This document shows, one piece after another, positions 1 through 12,430 of a stretch of 64,000 nt of DNA. Each line of letters opens with the position of its first letter. Positions within the stretch are counted from its first letter, which is position 1. This DNA is from Bubalus kerabau (lineage: Eukaryota; Chordata; Mammalia; Artiodactyla; Bovidae), in contig NC_073635.1 in NCBI RefSeq assembly GCF_029407905.1, positions 41,407,501-41,471,500 of the forward strand, written 5' to 3'. The notes below the pieces were generated by a model. It had not been told where the DNA came from. It ran no database searches and worked only from the letters and a program-made list of their open reading frames with translations. Both the position numbers and the translations under genes were made by a program.

Positions 1-210
1 ATGTGAAGAGTTGACTCATTGGAAAAGACTCTGATGCTGGGAAGGATTGGGGGTTAGGAGGAGAAGGGGATGACAGAGGATGAGATGGCTGGATGGCATT
101 ACTGACTCGATGGATGTGAGTCTGAGTCAACTCCGGAAGTGGGTGATGGACAGGCAGGCCTGGCTTGCTGTGATTCATGGGGTCGCAAAGAGTCGGACAC
201 GACTGATCTG
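1..210 (+). mobile_element. BovB LINE 3' end, cut by window edge
   Basis: This is the last part of a BovB (RTE-clade LINE) in sense orientation. Translated pieces match the C-terminus seen in the other BovB copies here (Arg-rich stretch, then MRWLDGITDSMD, then the final VAKSRT). It ends in the usual cacgactgatctga tail and runs straight into an AT microsatellite. The rest of the element lies outside the window. Confidence 0.9.
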
Positions 211-230
211 ATATATATATATATATATAA
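211..230. repeat. (AT)n microsatellite at BovB tail
   Basis: A short run of TA dinucleotides directly follows the BovB 3' tail. It probably grew from the tail repeat. Confidence 0.85.
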
Positions 231-452
231 TTGCATTTTATACATCAACCACAAAATAAAACCCCAAAGGTAGATTATCCACCACTTGTTCTAATAGTAA
301 ATAATTTTCCAATATCTTTTTCAAGAATGTTCTCTAAGGATAATGAAAAAAGACTTAGAATAGACATATTAAGAGCATTCTTTTTTTTTTTAAGTCAAAG
401 GAAATGTAAAATATATACAAATAAACTGATTAGGAAACTCATAGCATATGTT

Positions 453-637
453 GGGGCTTCCCATGTGGCAAATTGGTAAAGAATCTTCCAGCAATGCAGG
501 AGACCTGGGTTTAATCCCTGGGTTGGGAAAATCCCCTGGAGAAGGGAATGACAACCCACTCACTCCAGTATTCTTGCCTGGAGAATTCCATGGACAGAGG
601 AGCCTGATGGGCTACAGTCCATGACTGAGTGATTAAC
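453..637 (+). mobile_element. Bov-tA SINE (tRNA-Glu-derived head plus Bov-A body)
   Basis: The head begins ggggcttcccatgtgg and keeps a degenerate pol III B-box (gggtttaatccc). It is followed by the Bov-A body. About 20 bp are missing just before the terminal gactgagtgattaac. A diverged direct repeat flanks it (439-450 tcatagcatatg, 638-649 acatagaatatg), consistent with target-primed insertion. Confidence 0.9.
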
Positions 638-649
638 ACATAGAATATG

Positions 650-1944
650 CTGAACAATTAAAAAAGAAAGATAAGAATTTTGGTGAATGATTTCACTGAC
701 AGTTATTAAGGATTGGGTGTATTTGGGGTGACAGTGACAAGTCTGTTGGACAAACTGAATAAATGATCAGCTTTTGTGGGTTTAGACTTGGGTCCAAGAG
801 AGAAACTGCAATCATAATTTAAGACATCTGTTTGTACACGGTTCCAAATAGACTTTAAAACTGAAATTCTGCTCTCTTTTTGAAAGTGAGCAAATTTAAG
901 TGTCTTCAAGAGTTCAGAATAAAATTTCTTTCCCCTTCAGGAGATCATATCAGCGTGTATTGCATTATTGTCTGTACATTTAGAGAAAACATTATTCCAC
1001 AAAGGTGGCCAACTTTTTAATAAAATTCTTATTACCATAATTTTGCAAGCTACAACATAACTTGCATAAATACAAGTTATAACTACAAAACTACATGATG
1101 TTGGTCGGTGGTTTGACAGAATTTGAAGAAAGTACCTAAGTGCTTAACTTACACATCTATACAAAATGTTGATTGCCCATTTCAAATGGAGAAATTTATT
1201 TAGTAAAAAATTGAAACAACTTTATCCTTAGACCAAGAATCTCTGTCTTTAAAACTATAACTATTATGTTGATATGTGTATTATTAAAGATAAAATATTT
1301 ATTTATTTATTTTACAGAAACAAATGTCTTATTTTCTGCTTTTATTCCCAATTATTTTTTTGACATTACAGCATGTTTCATTCGTCCCACTAAACATTTT
1401 AAATTCAAGGGAATTTTTCATAAGCATTTTTGAAGTGTCTATTTTCATTAAAAATAATAAAGTAATTAATCTACAATTAAAATAAATTAAAAAAGGAAAA
1501 AAAAAGAAAAATAATACAAGGTGATTGAAACCTGACTAAGCAAAGTTCATAGGTATTAAAATGAGAAGAATTTTTTTCATTGTGTGTGTATCTGTGTACT
1601 TCACCCACATTTATACTACAGAATAAAATACCATACCAGAAAGTTTTGATTTAATAAATACTCTTTTAAAGATTTAACTACAATACCAACTCCTACTTAT
1701 GACTCTATTTGCTGGTCCTCAAGTATTTTCTGTCATAAACATAAGGCTATTAGATTGTAATTGTAACATAAATACTGAGAAGTATTCAATAAACTCCAGT
1801 AGTTTGATATTTTTCATTACTTTTTGTAAATGATTTTCATATTCAGATCACTGCATATTGTAAAGAAACAATGCTACATCAACCTATATAAATATACTTT
1901 CATAAATTGTGTGGAAATAAATTTATATGTTATTTAGTTACAAT
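650..1944. other. no gene seen; AT-rich unique sequence
   Basis: No convincing coding region or recognisable repeat. There is an ATTT-rich stretch near 1295-1315 and an A-rich stretch near 1485-1515. Short frames here have no recognisable family and look like chance. Confidence 0.6.
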
Positions 1945-1952
1945 AGGAATAT

Positions 1953-2861
1953 AGATCACAATAAACTGTGGAAAATTCTGAAAGAGATGGGAATACCGGA
2001 CCTCCTGACCTGCCTCTTGAGAAACCTATATGCAGGTCAGGAAGCAACAGTTAGAACTGGACATGGAACAACAGACTGGTTCCAAATAGGAAAAGGAGTA
2101 TGTCAAGGCTGTATATTGTCACCCTGCTTATTTAACTTATATGCAGAATACATCATGAGAAACGCTGGGCTGGAAGAAGCACAAGCTGGAATCAAGATTG
2201 CTGGGAGAAATATCAATAACTTCAGATATGCACATGACACTACCCTTATGGCAGAAAGTGAAGAGGAACTAAAAAGTCTCTTGATGACAATGAAAGAGGA
2301 GAGTGAAAAAGTTGGCTTAAAGTTCAACATTCAGAAAACTAAGATCATGGTATTTGGTCCCATCACTTCATGGGAAATAGATGGGGAAACAGTAGAAATA
2401 GTGTCAGACTTTATTTTTGGAGGCTCCAGAATCACTGCAGATGGTGATTGCAGCCATGAAATTAAAAGACGCTTACTCCTTGGAAGGAAAGTTATGACCA
2501 ACCTAGATAGCATATTGAAAAGCAGAGACATTACTTTGCCAACAAAGGTCTATCTAGTTAAGGCTATGGTTTTTCCAGTGGTCATGTATGGATGTGAGAG
2601 TTGGACTGTGAAGAAAGCTGAGCGCTGAAAAACTGATGCTCTTGATGACTCATTGGAAAAGACTCTGATGCTGGGAGGGATTGAGGGCAGGAGGAAAAGG
2701 GGCCGATGGAGGATGAGATGGCTGGACGGCATCACTGACTCAAAGGACATGAGTTTGAGTGAACTCCAGGAGTTGGTGATGGGCAGGGAGTCCTGGCATG
2801 CTGCAATTAATGGGGTCACAAGGAGTCGGACATGACTGAGCAACTGAACTGAAGTGAACTG
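1953..2861 (+). mobile_element. BovB LINE, 5'-truncated, internally deleted, with TSD
   Basis: A sense-strand BovB fragment from the middle of the reverse transcriptase to the 3' tail. An 8-bp TSD aggaatat lies at 1945-1952 and 2862-2869, so both ends are original insertion ends and the 5' truncation arose at insertion. Near 2645 the sequence jumps from the codons after KKAER to the VDSLEKTLMLG region. This drops roughly 170 bp that other copies in the window carry. The tail is ctgaactgaagtgaactg. Confidence 0.93.
1957..2628 (+). pseudogene. BovB reverse-transcriptase remnant with altered YADD box
   Basis: The open stretch encodes the palm and thumb of the BovB reverse transcriptase. RT blocks appear in order: DHNKLWKILKEMGIPD, then FQIGKGVCQGCILSPCLF, then the catalytic box. 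The box reads YAHD instead of YADD, so one of the two catalytic aspartates is replaced by histidine. The frame starts inside the RT because the element is 5'-truncated, so there is no endonuclease and no native start codon. It stops just after KKAER, close to the internal deletion. RT activity in the family makes cDNA at a nicked target. This copy cannot be active, and the open frame of over 220 codons is a remnant. Confidence 0.9.
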
Positions 2862-2869
2862 AGGAATAT

Positions 2870-3590
2870 TGTAACTGATACGAATATTAATAAAAGGACT
2901 GGTTGGAATTTAACCACTTGCTATTTTTTAAAGATGAGTTAGTATTGAATACACATATTCCAAGATTTATTCAACAGAGTAATTATAGCCAAACTGTCAC
3001 TATTGTGTCATTTTATAAAAGTGAGCAAAAATTCAACAAGGCAAACACTCTCCAATTTGGAACCACTTTACGGATGTATTTAAGTGACAGGGGAAAAAAA
3101 AAAAATAGAACACAATCTGTCAGTTAAGTCAAACAAACAATAATTAAAAAAAAAAAAAACAAAAAAAAAACCCTGCAAAGTTAATTAAACAAGTTCTGGA
3201 ATTTTACATATAAAATAAATGGTGTTGACCTGAAACATTTACTCTTTAGCATAAAATATAGGTATTAAAAATCATCAGAAAACTAACTTTTCTAAATTTT
3301 CTTCTCATCCATTTTCTAAATTTTATTTTCTATGTTCAGTTATTATGTGTAATTTTTTTCTCTTTGCCATTTAAGAACGAGGGTACCTGCACACTATCAG
3401 TTGGATAAGCAGTTGTTATCCCAGAGACTATGCCAATGAGAGGGAGGAAATTTTACTATGATGACAATAATAATTATGAGGATCCCACATTAACTGAATG
3501 AAGAATTATCAGCATGAACTCTCTGTCTTTACCATCGAACTAAATTTAGGATCACATGTTTCCAGAAAGTAACATCATAGAGGATGTATA
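2870..3590. other. no gene seen; unique AT-rich sequence with A-runs
   Basis: Poly-A runs sit at about 3098-3108 and 3146-3169. I see no supported gene or repeat family. Confidence 0.6.
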
Positions 3591-4108
3591 TCAGTTCAGT
3601 TCAGTTCAGTCACTCAGTCATGTCCGACTCTTTGTGACCTCATGAATCACAACATGCCAGGCCTCCCTGTCCATTACCACCTCCCAGAGTTTGTTCAAAC
3701 TCATGTCCATCGAGTTGGTGATGCCATCCAGTTATCTCATCCTCTGTCATCCCCTTCTCCTCCTGCCCCCAATTCCTTCCAGAATAAAAGTCTTTCCCAA
3801 TGAGTCAACTCTATGCCAGAGGTGGCCAAAATATTGGAGTTTAAGCTTTTGCTTCAGTCCTTCCAATGAACACCCAGGACTGATCTCCTTTAGAATGGAC
3901 TAGTTGGATCTCCTTGCAGTCCACGGGACTATCAAGAGTCTTCTCCAACACCACAGTTCAAAAGCATCAGTTCTTCGGCACTGAGATTTCTTCACAGTCC
4001 AACTCTCACATCCATACATGACCACTAGAAAAACCATAGCCTGACTAGACAGACTTTTGTTGGCAGAGTAATGTCTCTGCTTTTGAATACACTATCTAGG
4101 TTGATCAT
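3591..4108 (-). mobile_element. BovB LINE 3' part, antisense
   Basis: Read on the minus strand this is the BovB 3' portion, from the residues around NLDSVFKSRDITLP to the tail, which appears on the plus strand as repeated ttcag units at 3591-3611. At 4108 it abuts BovB sequence of opposite orientation without a spacer. That geometry fits twin priming or a later rearrangement. Confidence 0.9.
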
Positions 4109-4170
4109 TTGCACTCATCTTACACGCTAGTAAAGTAATGCTCAAAATTCTCCAAGCCAGGCTTCAGCGA
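4109..4170 (+). mobile_element. short BovB RT fragment at an inversion junction
   Basis: About 62 bp encode a version of the BovB segment seen again at 4352-4407 (SKVMLNILQAGLQ). It lies before sequence that is upstream of it in a normal BovB, so it is out of order. The simplest reading is the inverted 5' segment of the minus-strand insertion at 3591-4108. Confidence 0.7.
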
Positions 4171-5626
4171 TGGAATTCCAGTTGAGCTATTTCAAATTCT
4201 AAAAGATGATGCTGTGAAAGTGGTGCACTCAACATGCCAGCAAATTTGTAGAACTCAGCAGTGGCCACAGGACTGGAAAAGGTCAGTTTTCATTCCAATC
4301 CCAAAGAAAGGCAATGCCAAAGAATGCTCAAAGTACTGCACAGTTGCCCTTACCTCACACGGTAGTAAAGTAATGCTCAACATTCTTCAAGCTGGGCTTC
4401 AGCAATATGTGAACTGTGAAATTTCAGATGTTCCAGCTGGTTTCAGAAAAGGCAGAGGAACCAGAGATCAAATTTCCAACATCTGCTGGATCATCGAAAA
4501 AGCAAGAGAGTTTCAGAAAAACACGTACTTCTGCTTTATTGACTATGCCAAAGCCTTTGACTGTGTGGATCACAATAAACTGTGGAAAATTCTGAAAGAG
4601 ATGGGAATACCAGACCACCTGACCTGCCTCTTGAGAAAGCTGTGCACAGATCAGGAAGCAACATTTAGAACTGGACATAGAACAACAGACTGGTTCCAAA
4701 TAGGAAAAGGAGTACGTCAAGGCTGTATATTGTCACCCTACTTATTTAACTTATATGCAGAATACATCATGATAAACACTGCACCAGAGGAAGCACAAGC
4801 TGAAAACAAGATTACTGGGAGAAATATCAATAACCTCAGATATGCAGATGACACCAACCTTATGGCAGAAAGTGAAGAAGAACTAAAGAGCCTCTTGATG
4901 AATGTGAAAGAGGACAGTGAAAAAGTTGGCTTAAAGTTCAACATTCAGAAAACTAAGACCATGACATCTGGTCTCATCACTTTATGGCAAATAGATGGGG
5001 AAACAGTAGAAACAGTGTCAGACTTTATTTTTCTGGGCTCCAAAATCACTGCAGATGGTGATTGCAGCCATGAAATTAAAAGGCGCTTGCTCCTTGGAAG
5101 GAGATTTATGACGAACCTAGACAGCATGTAAAAAAGCAGAGACATTACTTTGTCAACAAAGTTCATCTAATCAGAGCTATGATTTTTCCAGTAGTCATGA
5201 ATGGATGTAAGAGTTGGACTGTAAAGAAAGCTGAGCGCTGAATAATTGATGCTTTTGAGCTGTTGTGTTGGAGAAGACTCTTGAAAGTCCCTTGGACTGC
5301 AAGGAGATCCAACCAGTCCATCCTAAAGGAGATCAGAGCTGGGTGTTCATTGGAGGGACTTATGTTCAAGGTGAAACACCAATACTTTGGCCACCTGATG
5401 CGGAGAGTTGACTCATTCGAAAAGACCCTGATGCTGGGAAAGATTGAGAGCAAGAAGAGAAGGAGACAACAGATGATGTGATGTTGGATGACATCACTGA
5501 CTCAATGGACATGGGTTTGGGTGGACTCTGGGAGTTGGTGATGGACAGGGAGGCCTGGCGTGCTGTGGTTCATGGGGTCCCAAAGGGTTGGACATGACTG
5601 AGTGACTTAACTGAACTGAACTGAAC
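4171..5626 (+). mobile_element. BovB LINE, sense, 5'-truncated
   Basis: It begins at the GDGIPVELFQ block and runs through the RT to the 3' tail (ctgaactgaactgaac). It meets an antisense BovB at 5626/5627 with no spacer, which makes the two a long tail-to-tail inverted repeat. Confidence 0.9.
4214..5131 (+). pseudogene. BovB reverse-transcriptase remnant, longest open frame in the window
   Basis: About 305 codons of BovB ORF remain open. RT blocks in order: WPQDWKRSVFIPIPKKGNAK (fingers), AGFRKGRGTRDQ, CFIDYAKAFDCVDHNKLW (palm block with catalytic Asp), FQIGKGVRQGCILSPYLF, and RYADDTNLMAESEEEL. The YADD box is intact here. The C-terminal part that follows is in another frame or interrupted: a stop follows NLDSM, and VKHQYFGHLMRRVD is read around 5370-5400. 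The N-terminal endonuclease is absent because of truncation. The methionine is internal, so this is a broken transposon gene and not a host gene. Confidence 0.92.
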
Positions 5627-7026
5627 ATGTCCATTGAGTCGGTGATGCAATCCAACCATCTCATCCTTTGTCGTCCCCTTCTCCTCCTGCCTTCTTTCTT
5701 ACCCAGCATCAGGGTCTTTTCCAATGATTCAGTTTTTCACATCAGGTGGCCAAAGTTTTGGAGCTTCAGGTTCGGCATCAGTCCTTCCAATGAATATTCA
5801 GGACTGATTTCTTTTAAGATGGACTGTTTGGATCTCCTTATTGTCCAAGGGACTCTCAAGAGTCTTCTCCAACACCACAGTTCAAAAGCATCAATTCTTT
5901 AGCCCTCAATTTTCTTTATAGTCCAACTCTCACATCCATACATGACTACTGGTGAAACCATAGCTTTTACTAGATGGACCTTCATTGGCGAAGTAATGGC
6001 TCTGCTTTTTAACATCCTGTCTAATTTGGTCATAACTTTTCTTCCAAGGTCAAATGTCTTTTAATTTCATGGCTGCAGTCACCATCTGCAGTGATTTTGG
6101 AGCCCAACTAAATAAAGCCTCTCGCTGTTTCCATTGTTTCCCCAACTATTTGCATGAAGTGATGGGACCAGATGCCATGATCTTAGTTTTCTGAATGTTG
6201 CATTTTAAGCCAACCTTTTCACTCTCCTCTTTCACTTTCACCAAGAAACTCTTTAGTTCTTCTTCACTTTCTTCCATAAGGGTGGCATATCTGAGGTTAT
6301 TGATATTTCTCTCAGTAATCTTTATTCCAGCCTGTGCTTCTTCTAGCCCAGTATTTTTAATGATGTTCTCTGCATATACGTTAAATAAGCAGGGTGACAA
6401 TATACAGCCTTGATATACTCCTTTTCCTATTTGGAACCAGTCTTTTGTTCCATGTTAGGTTCTAACTCTTACTTTTTGACCTGTATACAGGTTTCTGAAG
6501 AGGCATGTCAGGTGGTCTGGTATTCCCATCTCTTTCAGATTTTTCCACAGTTTGTTGTGATCCACACAGTCAAAGGCTTTGGCATAGTCAATAAAGAAGA
6601 AGTAGATGTTTTTATGGAACTCTCTTGCTTTTTCAATGAGCAACAGATGATGACAATTTGATCTCTAGATCCTCTGTCTCTTCTAAATCCAGCTTGAACA
6701 TCTGGAAGTTCACAGTTCATGTACTGTTGAAGCCTGGCTTGGAGGATTTTGAGCATTACTTTGCTAGCATCTGAGATGGGTGCAATTGTGTTACAGTTTG
6801 AACATTCTTTGGCATTGCCTTTCTTTGGAATTGGAATGAAAACTGACCTGTTCCCATCCTGTGGCCACTGCTGAGTTTTCTAAATTTGCTGGCATATTGA
6901 ATGCAGAACTTTCACAACATCATCTTGTAGGATTTGAAATAGCTCAAGTGGAATTCCATCACCTCCACTAGCTTGTTCTTAGTGATACTTCCTAAGGCCC
7001 ACTTGACTTCACATTCCAGGATATCT
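5627..7026 (-). mobile_element. BovB LINE, antisense, lacking its 3' tip
   Basis: The minus strand reads from the ECEVKWALGSI region near 7026 down to about 115 bp before the normal BovB 3' end. The catalytic box is lost: the segment reads NNLRYATLMEESEEEL, so the ADD residues are deleted. Several frameshifts separate the readable pieces (for example 6455-6643 and 6146-6400). It mirrors the sense copy at 4171-5626, but many private differences show it is an independent copy. Confidence 0.9.
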
Positions 7027-7699
7027 ATAATGTCTTTTGGATGGCCTTTGTCCTTTCAGAGGCCACTGTATATATCCTGAAAACTAAGAGTTATAGTTTA
7101 TCTAGTTGCTTGAGATAAGAAATCTGCCTGATGGAGAAAATAGATAAAAAATGATTAACTAAACTGATCATATTCCATTTGTTGACTATGACAGAGAGTT
7201 GGGAAGCAATAAAAGAGGTGGAAAATCAATAGAGGTGAGTAGATTAGTCATTATGGGGGATCTGAAAAGGAAGCAAACATGTCTGCTTCTGCAGTTATGA
7301 TAGTCCACTACAGGTTCCTAAAGCTGCTGTGTTTCTTAAAATATATCCCTTGATATTTATAAAGCCTAACTAGCAGAGGAAATGTAGAATGGTTCTCTCT
7401 TCTCCTAATGTTTTTGGTTAACCTTGAAATAAATATGAGATGTATAAAATGAGACCATTTGATAACATCCCTGGCACTTGAAGCAATCTAATCCATCAGG
7501 AAACAAATATTTTTGCAAAGTATAGAGTATCAGTTTAGGTTTTGATCATTTAAATAGTGACAAGTTACTATTGTTGTTTTATGGTTAATTCTGAACAAGG
7601 AAGAGTAAATTACAAGAAAGAAACTGTGGGAACTCTGGAGAAAATGACCATGGGGGCACTGTAGATGTTGGAATTAGTTCCTCCTCACGTGGGATAGAT
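7027..7699. other. no gene seen; unique sequence
   Basis: Between the BovB block and the next SINE I see no supported gene, RNA or repeat family. Confidence 0.6.
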
Positions 7700-7700
7700 A

Positions 7701-7914
7701 GGGTTTCACTTGTAGTCCAGATGGTAAAGAATCTGCATGAAATTCAGAAGACACAGGTTCAAGTGCTGGGTGTGGAAGATTCCCTGGAGAAGAAAATGGC
7801 AACCCACTCCAGTATTCTTGTCTGGAGAATTCCATGGACAGAGGAACCTGGGCAGGCTACAATATATGGGATCACACAGAGTCGGAAATGACTGAGAGAC
7901 TAAGCACACACAGC
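7701..7914 (+). mobile_element. Bov-tA SINE
   Basis: A diverged copy with a tRNA-derived head and a Bov-A body that includes aatggcaacccactccagt. It ends near gactgagagactaag. No clear TSD is visible. Confidence 0.87.
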
Positions 7915-9447
7915 ATCGAGTGGAAATGGAGGAATCCTGGTGAGAAGAGTGCATATCCTCTGAAATTTGAGGAGAGTAACAGGATTTCATCATGAAAAGT
8001 AGGGGTGAGCGGGAATCTCAGAAACAGGGGAAAATGTACAGAATGACAAGGTATACGAGTGAATGATATATTCAGATAGCTAAAAATTACTTATGGAGAT
8101 TAAGGAGCCAATGTTTGAATATAACGAAGAAATGTTATCAGTTAAACAGATAAAATCACACCAAAATAATTATAACTTTTAAAAAGTAATTTCTTACTCT
8201 TTGAGATAGTTATACTTATAATTTGAATTTCCCATGTAGAGGATATTTCTTCAGGAATATTATAATGTCATATAATATCATGTCATGTCACAACATTCAC
8301 TATAATAGTATCTCACTTACTTTGGAAATATTAGTAGATGATCTACATTGTCTACCCAAATCTACTGTAGTATTACTCTGTTGGATTTGAGCTAAGTAAT
8401 AAATTAAATGCAGCATTTTAATATAATATGGTCTCTATAAAAATATCATACCAAATCCAAACAAACCTCAAAAACTTTATGCAGATTATACTCTGACATG
8501 TACCAAATCTGCAAGATGCATTGTTGAATGATATGGAATTCTATCTTGTATAAATTCTACATGAAACCAAAGTTTTCTAAGAAAATTCATCTTAAGACAT
8601 CAGGAATATCCTGGAAGAATCTGCAGTATGAAATATTTTAAGAGTTTGATATATATTGCTATTTAAAATTCTAGCCTTTGTATATGGATAAAACTGGTTA
8701 AAACTAGTTTAATCTTCATAAAAAGAGATAATGACAAATTTGTGTGTTTACACACAAATTTACACACAAATCCTTACACTGAAGTGTAAGGAATTGTTTA
8801 GCAGTAAGAAGGATTTTAATTTATTTCTTCAGGTTCTCTAAATGAAAATGAAGGAAGAATGAATTTGGAAATTTGCCCCAGCAAAAAAGGATATTAGTTT
8901 ATGAGCTGAAGAAATGACAGTGTTAAATAATCTGCTCCATAGACAAAGCAAAGAAATGCAAGAGTTCCCTGCAATGAGATTGTATCTGTTGATAATTACT
9001 AGCTTAATAGAAGAAACACAAATTTATTTAAAAGTGATTGCATATGGGAATTTCATATTTGAAATGTATATATCTTTATGTTACATTTATACTAGTTGAT
9101 ATTGCTTCACTTTCTTTGATAATTATTTTCAGCTGCCAAGCAAGCACTCTGGACTTCTAAAATCTTGTGTATTGCATTGTATTTTAAAATATGTACTGAT
9201 ATTGGAAGCAACTTTAATATATAGTCATGAATTTGGAGTCAAAGTTTTCCTGCAATCATATTGAAGTCATTAAATGATAACTATTATATTGATAAAACAA
9301 ATACCAAAGGAGAAGAAAAAAATCCATTTCTAAAAGGAAATCCATATTTCTTCCTCACTCTTTGGGAAAATATGTAAAAATGATAGGATAAAGTGAGTGG
9401 ATATTTGCATAACTTATGTATTTAGAATGTTAAAAAAAAAAAAAAAA
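7915..9447. other. no gene seen; contains a small perfect hairpin
   Basis: AT-rich unique sequence. At 8772-8791 ccttacact and agtgtaagg form a 9-bp perfect stem with a 2-base loop. An A-run at 9431-9447 leads into the next SINE. No supported coding region is seen. Confidence 0.6.
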
Positions 9448-9652
9448 GGGCTTCCCTTGTAGCTCAGTCAGTAAAAAATCTGCCTTCAGTGCAGGAGGCC
9501 TGGGTTCGATCCCTGGATTGGGAAGATCCCATGGAGAAGGAAATGGCAACCCACTCCAGTATCCCTGCCTGGAAAGTCTCGTGGATATAGGAGCCTGGTG
9601 GGCTGCAGTCCATGGGGTTGCAAAGAGTCAGGCATGACTGAGCGACTAACAC
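9448..9652 (+). mobile_element. Bov-tA SINE, well preserved
   Basis: The head starts gggcttcccttgtagctcag and keeps a good B-box (gggttcgatcc). A full Bov-A body follows, ending gactgagcgactaac. It is preceded by a 17-base A-run. A weak TSD is possible: tgttaaaaa before it and tgtaaaaa after it. Confidence 0.92.
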
Positions 9653-12417
9653 TTACTTCTGTAAAAATATATAAACAATTTTCGAGAGGACATGAGGAAG
9701 CGATGTTAATGAAGAAAATACACAGTTAATGACAAGATTGAATCATTTTATTTCTGAAAATGAGCAAGTTAGGTTGCAATGTGACATTGGCTTTTAGAGC
9801 CTGAATTTAGGAGAGATCTAACAAATGACATTAGAGTCTCTGGGCTAGTGAAGCTGAGATAAAGGGGTCTGACTTGATTACATACAGCCAGCAACTCAAT
9901 GAGTTAACAAATCTAAGTGTAAAAGGTGACTGCATTTACTGACAGGGCATCAGGCTATTGCTTTTCTGAGAAGAGGAAACTAAGATAGGCTGAAGTTTGA
10001 AGACAGAGGACAATGACAGGGAGACCTAAGATAAGCCAGATAAAGTTTTTATATTTAGTGCTATGTTCTAAAAAAATGCTGGAGACTTGAGTTTACAGGG
10101 TCTTTTATTTTCTTTATTTTTTTCTTACTATATATCAGTAGGTGTATCAAAGTTTTAATAGAAATGGTAATCCATAGGAAAAACTTTACATGATTATAAT
10201 AGGGTAAACAAGTTAAATTCATACAATGAATTAATAAAATGAAAATAAAATCATAATCTAACAGAGAAAATGAGAAAAAAGAAAGCATTAGTTGATTTGT
10301 AATTAATCACAAAATTATTTCTTGAAAAAGAAAGTATATGAAAGTTTAACCAGCGTGACATATTTTTGTATTCAGAGATCTGGGAAGGACGACTTCCCCA
10401 AGGACAGTAGCTCGGTCCTAACACACCACTAGTATCCCATGGGCTTCCTGGAGAATTTTGTGTGACCTTTAGTTAGATCTCATATCTGCTAGGGAACAAC
10501 TTTTTAAAAATTTTCTCTGGGGTTGTATCTGAATAAAGGTTTTGCTATAATTAAACAGGAGCTACAGGGGAAAGAGAATGTAGGAATGCTAATGAGGTTT
10601 TTAAAAGAAATGCTTTGGGATTTATCAATTTAGTAGTTAAATTATTGATGAGAAAGATTTCACTAATAGAAAATCAGATTTAAGTGTATTTTCAAAGTTC
10701 AATTATGTTCAGTAAATTTGCCTTTTAATTAAAAATAAACAAATGATCTGGGCTTCTTTGGTTTTATATGGAAAGCAATTATTAATAAAATGTAATTTAT
10801 GACTTTCCAAAGGTGGGTTACTTTTATACACATCTTTCTTTAGCAGAGTAAACTAATAAAGATGGCACTCAAAGGGGTGCATGTCATTTTCACTCTGAAG
10901 TTATAATTCAATAATGTATGTATAGAGAATTTATTAGTAGACATTTCAAAAAATCTTTGAAAAAATTTGTATCGGTATACCAAAAAGATCAGAATATCTT
11001 TTAAAAGTATCTTTCATCTTATTTTGCATATATCCAATATCATTTAGTATGCATTATATTTATTTAAAAATTTATTTATTTATATATAAGTTTAAAGGTT
11101 AAGTTCAATTTACAACTGGCTATATTCCCTGTGTTTTACAATACATTTCCTCACAAAATATTTATTTTAAATTTTTAATAACATTAATTTAACATTTAAT
11201 GCTTACAGGGTGATGCATTGTGTGTATTTATAGTGGCTGAAGTCTAATATTTATGTAGTTAATTGACATTTAAGCAAAAATATCCATACATGGGGCATCA
11301 TTTTTCTAATAAATTTTTTTCTGCTTCTTTCCTGATGGCCTTGTACAATTTACTAAGCTCTATAAACTTGTATTTCTTTAGATGGAAGATGGAGATAATA
11401 TTATTAGGTTACATGGATATTGAGCTACTGAAATTAAATGAAACAATGTTTTCACTAAAATTATCATCATCCCCTCCTTTTTTTTTTTTTTTTTGGTGAA
11501 ACTTTCTTCTATTCAGTTTCTGATTCCAAACTATAAGTTTCATTTATTTTACTTAAATTCCTGATCTCTTTGACACTTTTATTGTTTATACTCCTCTAAA
11601 ATTAGTATTTTTCTTAACCCACCATTCAATTCAATTGTTCTTTTAAAAACCTTGTTTAATAATCTCAGTACAATAAAGATTAATCTGTCTTTCACTGATT
11701 AGGAGCTTTTTAAATGGAGCAAGTTTCCCCAAGATATGTGTATTTATTTATATGCAATTCAGTAAATAACTGAATTATTCTAAATAATAGTCTTCATTAT
11801 TATATTTTTTTTTTAATTTGCTTGACATTTTGTTAAACTGAAGTCTGATTCTCATACCAGTTTTTTAAATCCTTAGTTTGAATATTTATCAATGGTGGAA
11901 GAGATAACTCCAAATATAAATATCTAAATGGAAGAAGAACATATCAGCAACTTTCATGCTTTATCTTGATCATCAGCATCAAATCATATTCACCATTTAA
12001 GATTTACTTTTTTGAAATTCCACAAGAATCTATTTTTAATTTCATCAAAATTTATATATTTCTTGTTACAAATCACTTGTTTTTTTCAAGCTAATCACAA
12101 TGGTCTGCATTTATATATATATATATTTTTACAAATGTTTTTATAACTGACTGGTTGTTTTTTGGAAGATTTTAACTGAAACGTCTCTCTTCAAATTTTT
12201 GTATGTTTTTTAAGTGTGCAGATACAGGTTTCTTTAATGAATGGTGTACACATGCCATTTCCAAGAAGTCAGTAGCATAACAAAGAAAATATTTTCAAAT
12301 ATCTGTTTTCTAAATACTCTTTACCTCACACACAGTTCTTTTCAAGAGTATTTATCTTCTGATTCTGTTAAAATGCTCTTTTTTTCCCCTTAGATATGCA
12401 GATTAATTTTTTTTTTT
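9653..12417. other. no gene seen; long AT-rich stretch
   Basis: About 2.7 kb without a recognisable gene or young repeat. Simple tracts include an ATTT-rich block near 11060-11090, a T-run near 11479-11495 and a TA run near 12113-12126. Short frames here show no family signature. Confidence 0.55.
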
Positions 12418-12430
12418 AAAGAGCTGATGG

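Noticed and set aside
4214..5131. A 305-codon open frame as a possible host gene
   Set aside because: All of it is BovB reverse transcriptase sequence with standard RT blocks, and it lies within an identifiable LINE. The Met is internal to the element ORF.
8772..8791. Perfect 9-bp hairpin as a terminator or RNA structure
   Set aside because: Short palindromes like this are expected by chance in 64 kb, and no gene lies nearby.
9448..9652. tRNA gene in the SINE head (and in the other Bov-tA copies)
   Set aside because: The tRNA-like heads are diverged SINE promoters without a foldable complete tRNA.
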